This document shows, in pieces, positions 1 to 11,428 of a stretch of DNA of 39,885 nucleotides (within the stretch, counting starts at the first letter, position 1; each line of letters opens with the position of its first letter). Source of the stretch: an uncultured Candidatus Saccharibacteria bacterium (GTDB lineage Bacteria > Patescibacteriota > Saccharimonadia > Saccharimonadales > Saccharimonadaceae); the NCBI GenBank assembly GCA_947307445.1, contig CAMZJD010000003.1:1-39885 (forward strand), written 5' to 3'. A model generated the notes under the pieces. That model searched no databases. It had not been told where the DNA came from and saw nothing but the letters and a program-made list of their open reading frames with translations. The position numbers and the translations under genes are program-made.

Positions 1-74
1 ACCGGGGATTATTCAGCGAAAGTACAAATGTGGTTTTTGGGCAGAACGCCCGACGAGATAAATGAGAGGAGATC

Positions 75-2174
75 TTAGAAAAGATGGAACGAAGCGAAGA
101 GCGGCGCAAGCGTGTTCGCGACAGTAGACATTAGCTTGATTGCGATGTCGAGTGCGACGCCAACAACATCCTTGCGCGTATCTCCTACAGTATCGCCCAC
201 GACGGTTGCCTTGTGAGCTGGCGAGCCTTTATTATGGCCTTTCAGCAAGCCGGATTCGACAAACTTCTTCGCGTTGTCGAAAGCGCCGCCGGAATTACCC
301 ATAAAGACTGCACGCGGAATCGCTACGATTGTAGCGCCGATTAAGACGCCGCCAACGAATTCGGCGCCAAACAGAATTCCACCGATAGCGGGAATGAATA
401 ACATTAATAAGGACGGTGCCAGCATTTTACGTAATGCTTGGCGAGCAGCCATATCGATGCATCTGTTATAATCGGGTCTCACGGTGCCCTCGAGGACGCC
501 CGGTATTGAGAGCTGACGGTCACCCTCCTCTGCCATAAGATGGGCAGATTCGATAGTGTGATCGGTCAGTAGAGCAGAAAAATACTCAATGATTGCGCCG
601 CCTAAGATAGCTCCAGCAACGACGATGTAGCTAGCGATATTCAAATCCGGCAAGCCGGACGAATAACTACCTACATAGGCGAAGATGAGCGAAACGGTGG
701 CGAACGCGGCGGAACCGATGGCGAAGCCTTTACCGATAGCAGCCGTAGTATTACCAACGGCGTCTAATTTATCGGTAATCTTACGTACATCAGTCGAGAG
801 ATGGCAGCTTTCGGCAATTCCACCAGCATTGTCTGCGATGGGGCCGAAGGCGTCAATTGATACGGTCGTACCAACAAATGAAAGCATACCCAAAGCCGCA
901 ACGGCGATGCCATAAATGCCGCAGAGGATTCCCGAGAGAATCAGTGCTAAGCAAATGGTGCCAATCGGCAACAGACACGAGCGTGAGCCAATTGCGTCAC
1001 CCTTAGTGACTACAAAAGCCTCACCTTCAGTGGCCATTTGGGCGAGCTTTTTGACTGGATTAAAGTCGGTGCCAGTGTAATACTCGGTAATTTTGCCAAT
1101 AGCAACGCCACTAGCAATACCCATTACACTTGCAATCCACGGCGATATCCAGCCAAGCAGGAAATTATCATACACTTCAATGCCTCCGAACATAATTCGC
1201 GAGGCAAATAAGCCAACTAAGATGGTAAACCCTGCCGAGATGTAAGTAGCCATATCGAGCTCATGCGACGGATTGTCGCTAGGCTTGTGGTGCAGTGCGT
1301 AGCCGATTCCAATAATGCTCCCAAGGAGTCCGCCTCCTGCCAGTATTATTGGAAAGATACTGGTCGCGTTGAATAACGCGGTGCTAGTATTCTCGGTTAC
1401 GACAGAAGCGCTAATCAGTAAGCATGCAACGATGGTAGCGACAAAGCTTTCGAGCAAGTCGGAACAGTTTCCGGCAATGTCGTTGACGTTATCACCGATG
1501 AAGTCCGCAATCGTATTGGGCATACGACTGTCATCTTCCGGCATATCATGCCTGATTTTTGCCACAATATCAGCAGAGATGTCCGCGGCTTTAGTATAGT
1601 TGCCGCCGGCAATCCTGTTGAACATTGCTACGAGTGAGCAACCTAGAGAATAAGTCGTGAGTCGCATGATGCTGGGATTACAAGCAAACGAAGCGATGAG
1701 CCCGCCACCGGTTTGACCAAGCTTAACGCCACCCGAGACAAAAAGGATGCCGATTAAACCAAGTAAGCCGAAGGCCGGTACGCTTAGTCCACTTACGCTA
1801 CCTCCGCACAAAGCCGTCTGGTTAGTTGGGCCAATCGACTCTGAAATACGGGCGGTATTGGTGGTTCGGACATTGGCGTATGTAGCACTGCGCATGCCGA
1901 TAATGCATGCCGCACTGCTCATGGCAGCGCCAATTATGAATGTAATGCCGCTGGTCTTCTCAATGAAACACGTGAAGATGGCAGCGACAGCAATGATAAC
2001 AGGAATGATGATCTTGTACTCTGCGCGCATAAACGTGCGGGCGCCGGCGCGGATAATGCCGGCAATTTCGACCATCTCTTCCGTTCCCTCCTTCATGCGG
2101 CGCAATCGGAAATAATTGAATGTCACATAAACGAGAGCGAGCAAAACAATGAGGAACGCTAAAATGTACACCAT
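75..2174 (-). CDS. hppA: Membrane-bound K+-stimulated pyrophosphatase (H+ and/or Na+ translocating)
   Basis: ORF with many TM segments; motifs DNVNDIAGNCSDLLESFVAT, DAFGPIADNAGGIAE, GNTTAAIGKGFAIGSAA and GDTVGDTRKDVVG typical of membrane PPases. Start placed at ATG 2174, 7 nt after GAGGAGG (ORF track opens at 2201). Confidence 0.95.
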   Translation of the reverse strand: MVYILAFLIVLLALVYVTFNYFRLRRMKEGTEEMVEIAGIIRAGARTFMRAEYKIIIPVIIAVAAIFTCFIEKTSGITFIIGAAMSSAACIIGMRSATYANVRTTNTARISESIGPTNQTALCGGSVSGLSVPAFGLLGLIGILFVSGGVKLGQTGGGLIASFACNPSIMRLTTYSLGCSLVAMFNRIAGGNYTKAADISADIVAKIRHDMPEDDSRMPNTIADFIGDNVNDIAGNCSDLLESFVATIVACLLISASVVTENTSTALFNATSIFPIILAGGGLLGSIIGIGYALHHKPSDNPSHELDMATYISAGFTILVGLFASRIMFGGIEVYDNFLLGWISPWIASVMGIASGVAIGKITEYYTGTDFNPVKKLAQMATEGEAFVVTKGDAIGSRSCLLPIGTICLALILSGILCGIYGIAVAALGMLSFVGTTVSIDAFGPIADNAGGIAESCHLSTDVRKITDKLDAVGNTTAAIGKGFAIGSAAFATVSLIFAYVGSYSSGLPDLNIASYIVVAGAILGGAIIEYFSALLTDHTIESAHLMAEEGDRQLSIPGVLEGTVRPDYNRCIDMAARQALRKMLAPSLLMLFIPAIGGILFGAEFVGGVLIGATIVAIPRAVFMGNSGGAFDNAKKFVESGLLKGHNKGSPAHKATVVGDTVGDTRKDVVGVALDIAIKLMSTVANTLAPLFASFHLF

Positions 2175-2242
2175 AGACATACCTCCTCTGTTAAGGTGCA
2201 TGGGTTGTTTAGAGGATAGACAAATTTATCCTCACCCATAAA

Positions 2243-2278
2243 AAATCACATACCCCTCCTTTCAGCGGTATGCGATTT
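2243..2278 (-). terminator. Hairpin plus T-run downstream of the HerA-like gene, within the hppA 5' region
   Basis: Minus strand AAATCGCATACC-gctgaaaggagg-GGTATGTGATTT followed by TTTTTT overlap; 12-bp stem with one G-T wobble; loop carries AAGGAGG. Confidence 0.6.
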
Positions 2279-2327
2279 GAATTATAGTACTTTTTATGCA
2301 ATTTTCAAGGGGTGATATGATATATCA

Positions 2328-3923
2328 TTACTTGAAAATGTTCTTGAACATTTTATCGGCGAGTTTAGTGCCGGCTTTGCCAGCAATGTTGCCAATGAAG
2401 CGGTCGCCGTACTTCTCCATTTTCTTGCCGAATTTAGCTTTTTGTTTCTCTTCTTCAGCAGCTTTCTTGGCGGCGAGCTTTTCTTGTTCGCGCTGCAAAG
2501 CCAGCTTCTGTTTTTCTTCTAGGGCGAGCTGTTTTTGATGCTCTTTTTCGATGCGAGCTTCTTCCTTTGCGCGTTCAGCGGCTTCTTTTTCTTCAATCTT
2601 GCGCTGCTCTTCAGCGGCGGCCGCGGCGGCTTTTTCTTCGTTGTGTTTTGTAATCTTTTCGTGGGCCGATTCGTTATCGATCGCTTCGTCGTATTTGCCG
2701 CAAAGCGGGCTATTATTAATAACCTTCATGCGGACCATGTCGTTGATGGCGCCGATATAGCTTTGTGGTGGTAAAATCGTAACACGTTCCACGATTTCTG
2801 GCGCACCCTTTTCATCTTGGAAGGAAACGAGCGCTTCGCCGGTGCCAAGTTCGGAGATGGCGGTTTCGGTATCAAAAGCTTTATTGACGCGGAAGGCGCT
2901 GGCGGCAGCTTTGACGACCTTTTGCTCGGACGGTGTGTAGGCGCGGAGGGCGTGCTGGACGCGGTTGCCCATCTGGGCGAGAATTTCATCCGGCACGTCG
3001 GTTGGCGCTTGGGAGACGAAGTAAAGACCGATACCGCGGGAGCGAATCAGCTTTACAACTTGGACAATGCGTTTGAGACGATAGGCTGGCATGCCGTTAA
3101 AGAGCAAGTGAGCCTCGTCGAAGAAGAAGATCATCTTTGGTTTATCAAGATCGCCAACTTCCGGTGAGGAGGCAAACAAGGTATTTAATAGCCAGAGCAA
3201 GAAGGAGGCGTAAAGGTCTGGGCTCTGGAAGAGCTCGACGGCATGGAGAATATTAATAACACCGCGACCATCGCTGTCAGTAGCGAAGAAATCTTTGATA
3301 TCAAGAGCTGGTTCGCCAAAGAAATGGGCGGCGCCCTGCTTTTCAAGCGCGAGAAGGCTGCGCTGAATCACGCCAACGCTTTGGGTGGTGATATTACCGT
3401 ATTTGGTAATATATTTATCTTTGTTTTCGGCGACATATTGGAGCGTCGAGCGGAGGTCGGCGAGATTAATTAACTGGAGGCCTTCGTCCTTAGCCACTTC
3501 AAAGACGATGTCGAGGTTGCCTTCTTGGGCCTCAGAAAGGCCAAGCATCATGGAAAGCACATCTGGACCAACGGATTCGATGGTAGCACGAATTGGGTGG
3601 CCATTCTGGCCGTAGAGATCCCAAAAACGAACTGGGAATTGCTTGCAATCGAAACCTTCAAGGCCAAGTTTTGTGACGCGTTTCTCGATGTTTTCGTTCA
3701 TTTCGCCCGGTTGTGAGGTGCCGGCGAGATCGCCCTTAACGTCGGCCATAAAGACTGGTACGCCAGCGTCAGAAAAGCTTTCGGCGATGACTTTGAGAGT
3801 GATAGTTTTACCGGAACCAGAAGCACCAGTGATAAGACCGTGGCGGTTAGCCATTTTTGGTAAGATACATAGTTCTTTGCCATCGGCATTTTTGCCGACT
3901 AAGATTTTTTCGTTGAAATACAT
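2328..3923 (-). CDS. HerA-like / DUF853 family P-loop ATPase with C-terminal charged coiled-coil
   Basis: Walker A GASGSGKT, Walker B KMIFFFDEAHLLF, RSRGIGLYFVSQAPTDVP; AGAAGGAG upstream of ATG. Confidence 0.85.
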   Translation of the reverse strand: MYFNEKILVGKNADGKELCILPKMANRHGLITGASGSGKTITLKVIAESFSDAGVPVFMADVKGDLAGTSQPGEMNENIEKRVTKLGLEGFDCKQFPVRFWDLYGQNGHPIRATIESVGPDVLSMMLGLSEAQEGNLDIVFEVAKDEGLQLINLADLRSTLQYVAENKDKYITKYGNITTQSVGVIQRSLLALEKQGAAHFFGEPALDIKDFFATDSDGRGVINILHAVELFQSPDLYASFLLWLLNTLFASSPEVGDLDKPKMIFFFDEAHLLFNGMPAYRLKRIVQVVKLIRSRGIGLYFVSQAPTDVPDEILAQMGNRVQHALRAYTPSEQKVVKAAASAFRVNKAFDTETAISELGTGEALVSFQDEKGAPEIVERVTILPPQSYIGAINDMVRMKVINNSPLCGKYDEAIDNESAHEKITKHNEEKAAAAAAEEQRKIEEKEAAERAKEEARIEKEHQKQLALEEKQKLALQREQEKLAAKKAAEEEKQKAKFGKKMEKYGDRFIGNIAGKAGTKLADKMFKNIFK

Positions 3924-3965
3924 ATAGCTCCTTCTCGCTAGTTACTTTTATTGTATCATCAAAAA

Positions 3966-3986
3966 ACCGCCAGATAAACTGACGGT
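3966..3986 (-). terminator. Intrinsic terminator of the 3998-4975 gene
   Basis: Minus strand ACCGTCAG-tttat-CTGGCGGT followed by TTTTTT. Confidence 0.75.
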
Positions 3987-3997
3987 CTTTCGTGAAG

Positions 3998-4975
3998 TTA
4001 TTCTTGGGCTTCAGGATCGCTTTCAGACTTCTTTTTTGGATGTTGAGCAGCCATGGCGTCATAAATGGCTTGTTGTTGGTCATAATCTGCCTGGTCGTCA
4101 TAATGTAGGAATACTGGAATTGGTTCGGTTTCGGTTTCGGCCGGTTCTTGTTCTGGGGCGGTAGACGCCTCGGTGGTTGGCCTATCGGCCGACTCTTCTG
4201 GGGAATCTACTGTTGTTTCTTCGCTCGATTCGCCCGATTCGCTTGATTCTTCCGCTTCAGCGTCTTCACCGGTGGTGTCTGCTGCTTCGTATTCCGTCTC
4301 GCTCCCATCTGGGGTAGGTTCAGCACTAAGCTTAGCATCGGTTTTGGCTTTAATTTCTGCCGCTTCATCAAGTGTATGTTTGAGATGTTCTTTAGCGAGG
4401 GTAGCTTCGGTAGTTTCTGAACTACCGGCAGTATTTAGGGCAGAAGTGCCAGCCTCGATGATGCTGCCGAGCTCACTTGAGGCTTTAGCTGCTTCTTCTT
4501 CGCTAGTGATTCTACCGCGCTCGACTTGGTCGCCAAGAACGCCGGTATACATGGCTTTTCTGGTGGCGAGACTATCGAAGGCTTGTGTTTTAGCAACTGG
4601 GTCACCCTCTTCGGAGCTAACACTTCTCATCGCATCAGCTACAGAAGGATCTTCGTCACGGCCGGCCGCAATAATGGCATGTTCGCCACCGTAGTTGGCT
4701 TTTACGGTATGCTCTTGGTCGGCAATACTAACATTTTGCGATGATTGCTCAAAGAAGTTTTTAGTTACCACATCATCTTGGTGGACGGTTTGGTCAACCA
4801 GTTCGTCGCCGGTTTTATTTTCTTCTTCAGTTAAATTCTCGAAGCCTGGGTCATACCAAGGGTTTTCGACTTTATCTTTTTTCTCATCGTCTTCTCTGCC
4901 TTCGCCATTTTCGTGTTTCTTTTCGTTCGGCATTGGCTCTGAGAATAGTAGCGGTGCTGGTGTTGTTGGTTGCAT
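3998..4975 (-). CDS. Acidic, low-complexity hypothetical protein
   Basis: ORF 325 aa; ATG preceded by AGAAGG; long D/E/S/T-rich segment; no recognised domain. Confidence 0.7.
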   Translation of the reverse strand: MQPTTPAPLLFSEPMPNEKKHENGEGREDDEKKDKVENPWYDPGFENLTEEENKTGDELVDQTVHQDDVVTKNFFEQSSQNVSIADQEHTVKANYGGEHAIIAAGRDEDPSVADAMRSVSSEEGDPVAKTQAFDSLATRKAMYTGVLGDQVERGRITSEEEAAKASSELGSIIEAGTSALNTAGSSETTEATLAKEHLKHTLDEAAEIKAKTDAKLSAEPTPDGSETEYEAADTTGEDAEAEESSESGESSEETTVDSPEESADRPTTEASTAPEQEPAETETEPIPVFLHYDDQADYDQQQAIYDAMAAQHPKKKSESDPEAQE

Positions 4976-4986
4976 ATGCCTTCTTT

Positions 4987-6357
4987 CTACTTGCTATAGC
5001 TTACGCTACCAGTACCACTTGGATAAAGCGATATCCAGACCTGGCCGCGATTTAGTTTAATTTCTTCATTATTATCATCAAGGAATTTAAGCGGATCATT
5101 GACTGAGCTACGGGTCCATTTACCATGAATAACGATGCCGTCTTGGAAGACGAATGCTTCACCGCTGCCAACGGAGACGTAATCCTTATACTTTGGCTCC
5201 GAACTACGAGCGATAGCGTTGACTTTCATGGCAATGACAACGGTTGGCGCATTTTGGGTTTGCGAACCGTCAGAGTTTAGACTATTGTGGGCGCCACCCG
5301 AGGCATGAGCGCGAAGGTAACGGTTGTTTGCTTGGTCATAGGTATAGACTGGATTGAAATTGGCACTCGACATGGTGATTTTGATTGTACGGGCGGTGAT
5401 TTCGTCTACTGGTGTGCGATAATCTGGTTGGATGCGCGGAAAGCCGGAGAATGTCGAGCTTGTCCAGCCTTTGACGTGTTGGAATTTAGCAATATGCTCG
5501 AAGGTGGTATATACATCATGCGGTGCATAGCGGCCGCGTGGCATATATGGTACGATGCTGCGATGGCGCGAATTTGATGAACGGAAGACGTAAGTACCCT
5601 CAGCTGGCCAACCGGAATCGCGATAGCCATTCTTTAGTTCGTCGATGGCATTTTTGGCACCGCCGACATGTAAGTAGGTACATTGATATTGTTTAGCGAG
5701 GTCAACGAAACTTTTGCGGGCGCTGCGGATTGGGCCGACGAGATTTGGCTTAGCTTCTTGGAATACGGCCATAAAGCGCGTAATGCCACCTTCGGCGATG
5801 GCCTCATAGACAACGCCAGCTTGGTTCAGACCAGATTGTGGGCGCGCATCGGTACTATTTTCGATCATGATGCAAGTGGTGGCGGCAGTAGCGACGTTTT
5901 TATCTTTCGTTTCTAGACCGGTGAGCGGCGAATAGTAGATTTCGTCTGCTTCAGCGGTGGCTAGTTCGAAATTGCCATTAATCTTTTCATTTAAGTTTGG
6001 CATAAAAACATAAAGTGCACCGAGTACAATTAGCGCGATTAGGATGGTATAGAAAATGATACGGCCGATGACTTTTTTGGCGCCAGCGGCTTTCTTGGCT
6101 TTAATTGCTTCTTTTTTGCGTTTTTGTTTGACGGATTGTTTGACTGGAACCTTTGTTTCGTCAACTTTAGTTTCTTCGTCGTTGATAAATGCACTAATGT
6201 CTTCATCGACATTCTCGTCAGTAAGCTCCTCTTTGGGAGTTGCATTCTCTCTAGTGAACTCACTGTCTTTATATAAGTTTACGAGCGTTTCGTCGCCCCC
6301 ACTCTTTCTGCTGTGTGGGATTTTTTTGCGATGAACCGGTCTTTTTATGCCATCCAT
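4987..6357 (-). CDS. DUF3048 domain-containing protein with N-terminal TM segment
   Basis: One TM near the N-terminus; SPLTGLETKDKN...ENSTDARPQSGLNQAGVVYEAIAEGGITRFMAVFQ...VGPIRSARKSFVDLA typical of DUF3048. Start moved to ATG 6357 (MDGIKRPVH) because it sits 7 nt after a TATAAT; the track start at 6447 overlaps gltX. Confidence 0.85.
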   Translation of the reverse strand: MDGIKRPVHRKKIPHSRKSGGDETLVNLYKDSEFTRENATPKEELTDENVDEDISAFINDEETKVDETKVPVKQSVKQKRKKEAIKAKKAAGAKKVIGRIIFYTILIALIVLGALYVFMPNLNEKINGNFELATAEADEIYYSPLTGLETKDKNVATAATTCIMIENSTDARPQSGLNQAGVVYEAIAEGGITRFMAVFQEAKPNLVGPIRSARKSFVDLAKQYQCTYLHVGGAKNAIDELKNGYRDSGWPAEGTYVFRSSNSRHRSIVPYMPRGRYAPHDVYTTFEHIAKFQHVKGWTSSTFSGFPRIQPDYRTPVDEITARTIKITMSSANFNPVYTYDQANNRYLRAHASGGAHNSLNSDGSQTQNAPTVVIAMKVNAIARSSEPKYKDYVSVGSGEAFVFQDGIVIHGKWTRSSVNDPLKFLDDNNEEIKLNRGQVWISLYPSGTGSVSYSK

Positions 6358-6364
6358 AAGCATT

Positions 6365-6373
6365 ATTATACCA
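6365..6373 (-). promoter_or_regulatory. Extended -10 promoter (TGGTATAAT) for the DUF3048 gene
   Basis: Minus strand TGGTATAAT-AATGCTT-ATG, just after the gltX terminator. Confidence 0.6.
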
Positions 6374-6379
6374 TAAGCA

Positions 6380-6411
6380 AAAAGCCACCTCAAATTCAAG
6401 AGATGGCTTTT
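6380..6411 (-). terminator. Intrinsic terminator of gltX
   Basis: Minus strand AAAAGCCATCTC-ttgaattt-GAGGTGGCTTTT plus T. Confidence 0.85.
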
Positions 6412-6415
6412 ATAT

Positions 6416-7867
6416 CTAATCGCGCGCAAAGGCTGTAATAACGGCATTCATGCGGGCGAGGCTAGTATTTTTGCCTAATACCGCAAGTGTGTCGTGCAAG
6501 GCTGGGCTAAATGGCGCAAAGCTGACGCTGAGGCGAATGAGGCCAAAGAGCATCATCGGTTTTTGGCCGGTTTCGGCAAGTAGCTCGTTGAGAGCGGTTT
6601 GAATTTCGTCTGCCGTCCAATTCTCGATGCCCGTTAGTTTGGCGACAGTTTTACGGAGCAACTCGCAGACTTCGTGTTCAGAAAGCTTTTTGAGGGCCTT
6701 GTTAGATGTAATCATATCCATATCTACTTTTGGATCCTCGAAGAAATAGCCGGTCATCGTTTTGAGATCGCCGAGCGTCTTGAGACGGTCATAAATAATA
6801 CTGAAGATCTTGAACTTATAGTCATCGTCGTAACTGGCGGCGGTTTCTGGCCAAAATTCTTTACTGCGTTCGTAAAGCGCATGTGCATCTTCGGTAAAGA
6901 GGCGGCGAATCCACTGGCCATTAATCCAGAGAAGCTTTTGTTCGTCGTAGCGAGCGCCAGCGCGTTGGATACGGGTGAGATCAAATTTTTCAATCAGATC
7001 TTGTTTGCTGTAGATTTCCTGTTCGGTGCCATCGTTCCAGCCGAGGCAGGCGAGGAAATTGAGCATAGCTTCTGGCAAAATGCCGTCCAAGCGATAATCG
7101 TTGGCGGATTTGGCGCCATCGCGCTTCCCTAACTTCTTGTTACCACTTGGCGCGAGAATGTGTGGTAGATGGACGAATTTTGGGCGCTCAAGACCAAAGG
7201 CTTCGTATAATTCGAGATAATTGCCCATGCTTGGTAAGTATTCTTGGCCGCGCATGACGTGCGTAACACCCATCGTGGCGTCATCAACGATATGAGCAAA
7301 ATTATAGGTTGGCAAACCATCGGCCTTGATGAGAATGATGTCGTCTTGAGTTTCGGGGCCTAAGTGGAGGTCGCCGTAAACTTCATCGTGGTAATCGTAA
7401 TCTTTCGGTATAGATTTGAGGCGGAGCGGTAAGCCAACTTTCCACTCTGGTGTTTTATCTGGGCGATAATTGCGATATAGAAAAGCTTGTTTATTTTTGC
7501 TAGCCTCTTCGCGATATTTGGCGATAGTTTCGGATGGGGTCGGGTCGGCGTAGGCGCGGCCAGCAGCGATAAGTTTTTGTGCCCATTCATAATAGATTTC
7601 TTTGCGTTGAGTCTGATAGTATGGGCCGTGGTCACCGCCTTTATCTGGCCCTTCGTCCCAGTCAAGGCCAAGCCAAATGAGCGTGTCTTTAATGAGATCA
7701 GTGGCGCCTTCTACATAGCGGGCTTGGTCAGTGTCCTCGATGCGCAAGATAAAAGTACCTTCTTTGCCCTGTTGTTTAGCGACAAGGTATGGATAGATTG
7801 CCGAGCGTACGTTTCCAATGTGAATATAGCCGGTCGGCGACGGCGCAAAACGAGTAACTGCTTTCAT
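6416..7867 (-). CDS. gltX: Glutamate--tRNA ligase
   Basis: RFAPSPTGYIHIGNVRSAIY (HIGH-type motif), KLGKRDGA (KMSKS equivalent), full length 483 aa. Confidence 0.97.
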   Translation of the reverse strand: MKAVTRFAPSPTGYIHIGNVRSAIYPYLVAKQQGKEGTFILRIEDTDQARYVEGATDLIKDTLIWLGLDWDEGPDKGGDHGPYYQTQRKEIYYEWAQKLIAAGRAYADPTPSETIAKYREEASKNKQAFLYRNYRPDKTPEWKVGLPLRLKSIPKDYDYHDEVYGDLHLGPETQDDIILIKADGLPTYNFAHIVDDATMGVTHVMRGQEYLPSMGNYLELYEAFGLERPKFVHLPHILAPSGNKKLGKRDGAKSANDYRLDGILPEAMLNFLACLGWNDGTEQEIYSKQDLIEKFDLTRIQRAGARYDEQKLLWINGQWIRRLFTEDAHALYERSKEFWPETAASYDDDYKFKIFSIIYDRLKTLGDLKTMTGYFFEDPKVDMDMITSNKALKKLSEHEVCELLRKTVAKLTGIENWTADEIQTALNELLAETGQKPMMLFGLIRLSVSFAPFSPALHDTLAVLGKNTSLARMNAVITAFARD

Positions 7868-7931
7868 GGAAATTATTATATAATAAAATCTCTCTGTTCG
7901 CCAGTAAAAAGCTATAAAAAGCCGCTTATGC

Positions 7932-7960
7932 TTGACTTTTTAGGCTAAGTGTGGTATAAT
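7932..7960 (+). promoter_or_regulatory. Sigma70-type promoter with no assigned + strand gene
   Basis: TTGACT-17 nt-TATAAT with TGTGG before the -10; flanking genes both lie on the minus strand. Confidence 0.6.
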
Positions 7961-7974
7961 GGAAGTATATACTC

Positions 7975-8763
7975 TTACTTTTGGTGAACGTCGAGTTGTG
8001 GATATGGTACGCTAACGTGATGTTTTTCCATCACGGTGAGGGCGGCGCGATGAATATCGCGTTTAGCTTGGGCGCGTTCGCCCTTAAGGCTGTGTGCGAC
8101 GAGGCGATAATTAATACTGGAATTAGCAAATTCAGATACGCCACGATATTCAGCTTTTTCGACATTGTCTAGCTCAATACAGGCACTAACGATTTCATTC
8201 ATGATTTCTTCGGCTTTAGATAGTTTGAGCTCGTAAGGAAGCGGAATGTCTAGATGAATGGCGGTGCCGGAAACCTCAGCTTTTTCAATATTGCGGTTGG
8301 CGATGGAAATAATATTACCAGTGAGGCCGTCCTTAATCTTCGTGGAGCGAATACCGGTACGTACGACCGTGCCAGAGTCGCCATTAATAGTGACGTAATC
8401 ACCGATTTTAAAATAATCTTCAGAAAGAATTGAGATGCCACGGATGATATCTTTAAGTGTATCTTGAACGGCAAGGCCAATCGCGACTGAAGCAATTCCG
8501 ACGCCGGCGAGTAGACTGGATACATTGACGCCGAATAATGAGAGAAGAATAAGGATAACGATGCAGATGTAGGCGACACGAATGAAGCTGCCGATGAAGG
8601 AAAAATAGGTAGTTTTACCGTTGCTAATCTTGACATTCGAGCGTTTGAGTTTATTGAGTGGGATGCGAATGATTTGATAAATAATAATCGCGATTGCGAC
8701 CGTAATGAGTGCGGACGTTAGTGTCTGCACGTTGAAATGTAATCCTTGAAAGAAATCTTCCAT
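7975..8763 (-). CDS. MscS-family mechanosensitive ion channel
   Basis: TM helices then GVGIASVAIGLAVQDTLKDIIRGISILSEDYFKIGDYVTINGDSGTVVRTGIRSTKI, typical of MscS. Confidence 0.92.
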   Translation of the reverse strand: MEDFFQGLHFNVQTLTSALITVAIAIIIYQIIRIPLNKLKRSNVKISNGKTTYFSFIGSFIRVAYICIVILILLSLFGVNVSSLLAGVGIASVAIGLAVQDTLKDIIRGISILSEDYFKIGDYVTINGDSGTVVRTGIRSTKIKDGLTGNIISIANRNIEKAEVSGTAIHLDIPLPYELKLSKAEEIMNEIVSACIELDNVEKAEYRGVSEFANSSINYRLVAHSLKGERAQAKRDIHRAALTVMEKHHVSVPYPQLDVHQK

Positions 8764-8788
8764 AATACTTATCCTTTATTTTATCTTA

Positions 8789-10762
<1,974 letters not shown>

Positions 10763-10784
10763 TTCCCTTATATTTTATCATCAA

Positions 10785-10812
10785 AAACCCCGCTAATTAT
10801 ATAGCGGGGTTT
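10785..10812 (-). terminator. Intrinsic terminator of the 10824-11387 gene
   Basis: 11-bp stem aaaccccgcta/tagcggggttt, minus-strand T-run TTTTTGA. Confidence 0.85.
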
Positions 10813-10823
10813 GATATAGCAAA

Positions 10824-11387
10824 TTAAGCTTGTGGCTGTTCTTTATTGTCGTCGCCATTTACCCATGGATCGGCTGGTTTTTGTTCTGGGGTGCCATTGA
10901 CGGCATCAGCAACTGCGTCGCCGACTGGACCAGTACCGGTAGTTGATGGTGCACCAGCGCCAACATACTTAATGTCTTTGCTGAAGGCAAGGATAAGCAT
11001 GAAGATTGGGTTCAAAAGGATTAAACCGATAGCGAAGCCGGTATCTTTGCCAAAGACCTTAGCAAGGTTGAGGTAGCACATAATCATGACTACAATGTTA
11101 GCAATTGGCACGAAGAGCAAGAGCGAAAGAGCGCCTTGCATGCCAGCGATTTCGAAGAGTACCCAGTTATTGTAAATTGGGATGATGGCTTTCCATCCTT
11201 CGCGGCCAGCCTTAGTGAAAATTTTCCAGTTGGCAATAATCATAATAATGACCATTGCAAGCGCGAAAAGCCATATTGTGGCGAAGAAGCCGAGGAGGCC
11301 GGCGACGAGACCGCCTGTTGCCACGGAATTAAGGCTATCACTACTATAGTTGTAATAGCTAGAGCTATAGCTTGCTAGTAAATCCAT
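10824..11387 (-). CDS. DUF5684-like multi-pass membrane protein
   Basis: TM segments with GREGWKAIIPIYNNWVLFEIAGMQGALSLLLFVPIANIVVMIMCYLNLAKVFGKDTGFAIGLILLNPIFMLILAF. Confidence 0.7.
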   Translation of the reverse strand: MDLLASYSSSYYNYSSDSLNSVATGGLVAGLLGFFATIWLFALAMVIIMIIANWKIFTKAGREGWKAIIPIYNNWVLFEIAGMQGALSLLLFVPIANIVVMIMCYLNLAKVFGKDTGFAIGLILLNPIFMLILAFSKDIKYVGAGAPSTTGTGPVGDAVADAVNGTPEQKPADPWVNGDDNKEQPQA

Positions 11388-11428
11388 TTTTAATTCTTTC
11401 CTTTCGGGTTATGTTTAGTTTTATTATA

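Noticed and set aside
4173-4694. 173-aa + strand ORF
   Set aside because: Ser/Ala-rich antisense translation of the acidic low-complexity gene 3998-4975; typical shadow ORF.
6358-6447. N-terminal 30 aa of the DUF3048 ORF as listed
   Set aside because: Overlaps the gltX 3' end and its terminator; promoter and ATG at 6357 give a better start.
8016-8035. CGTGATG-tttttc-CATCACG hairpin
   Set aside because: Lies in MscS coding sequence (KHHVSV region), has no following T-run, and is short enough to be chance.
7981-8172. 63-aa + strand ORF downstream of the orphan promoter
   Set aside because: No SD, antisense to MscS coding sequence, no recognisable domain; an antisense RNA is more likely than a protein.
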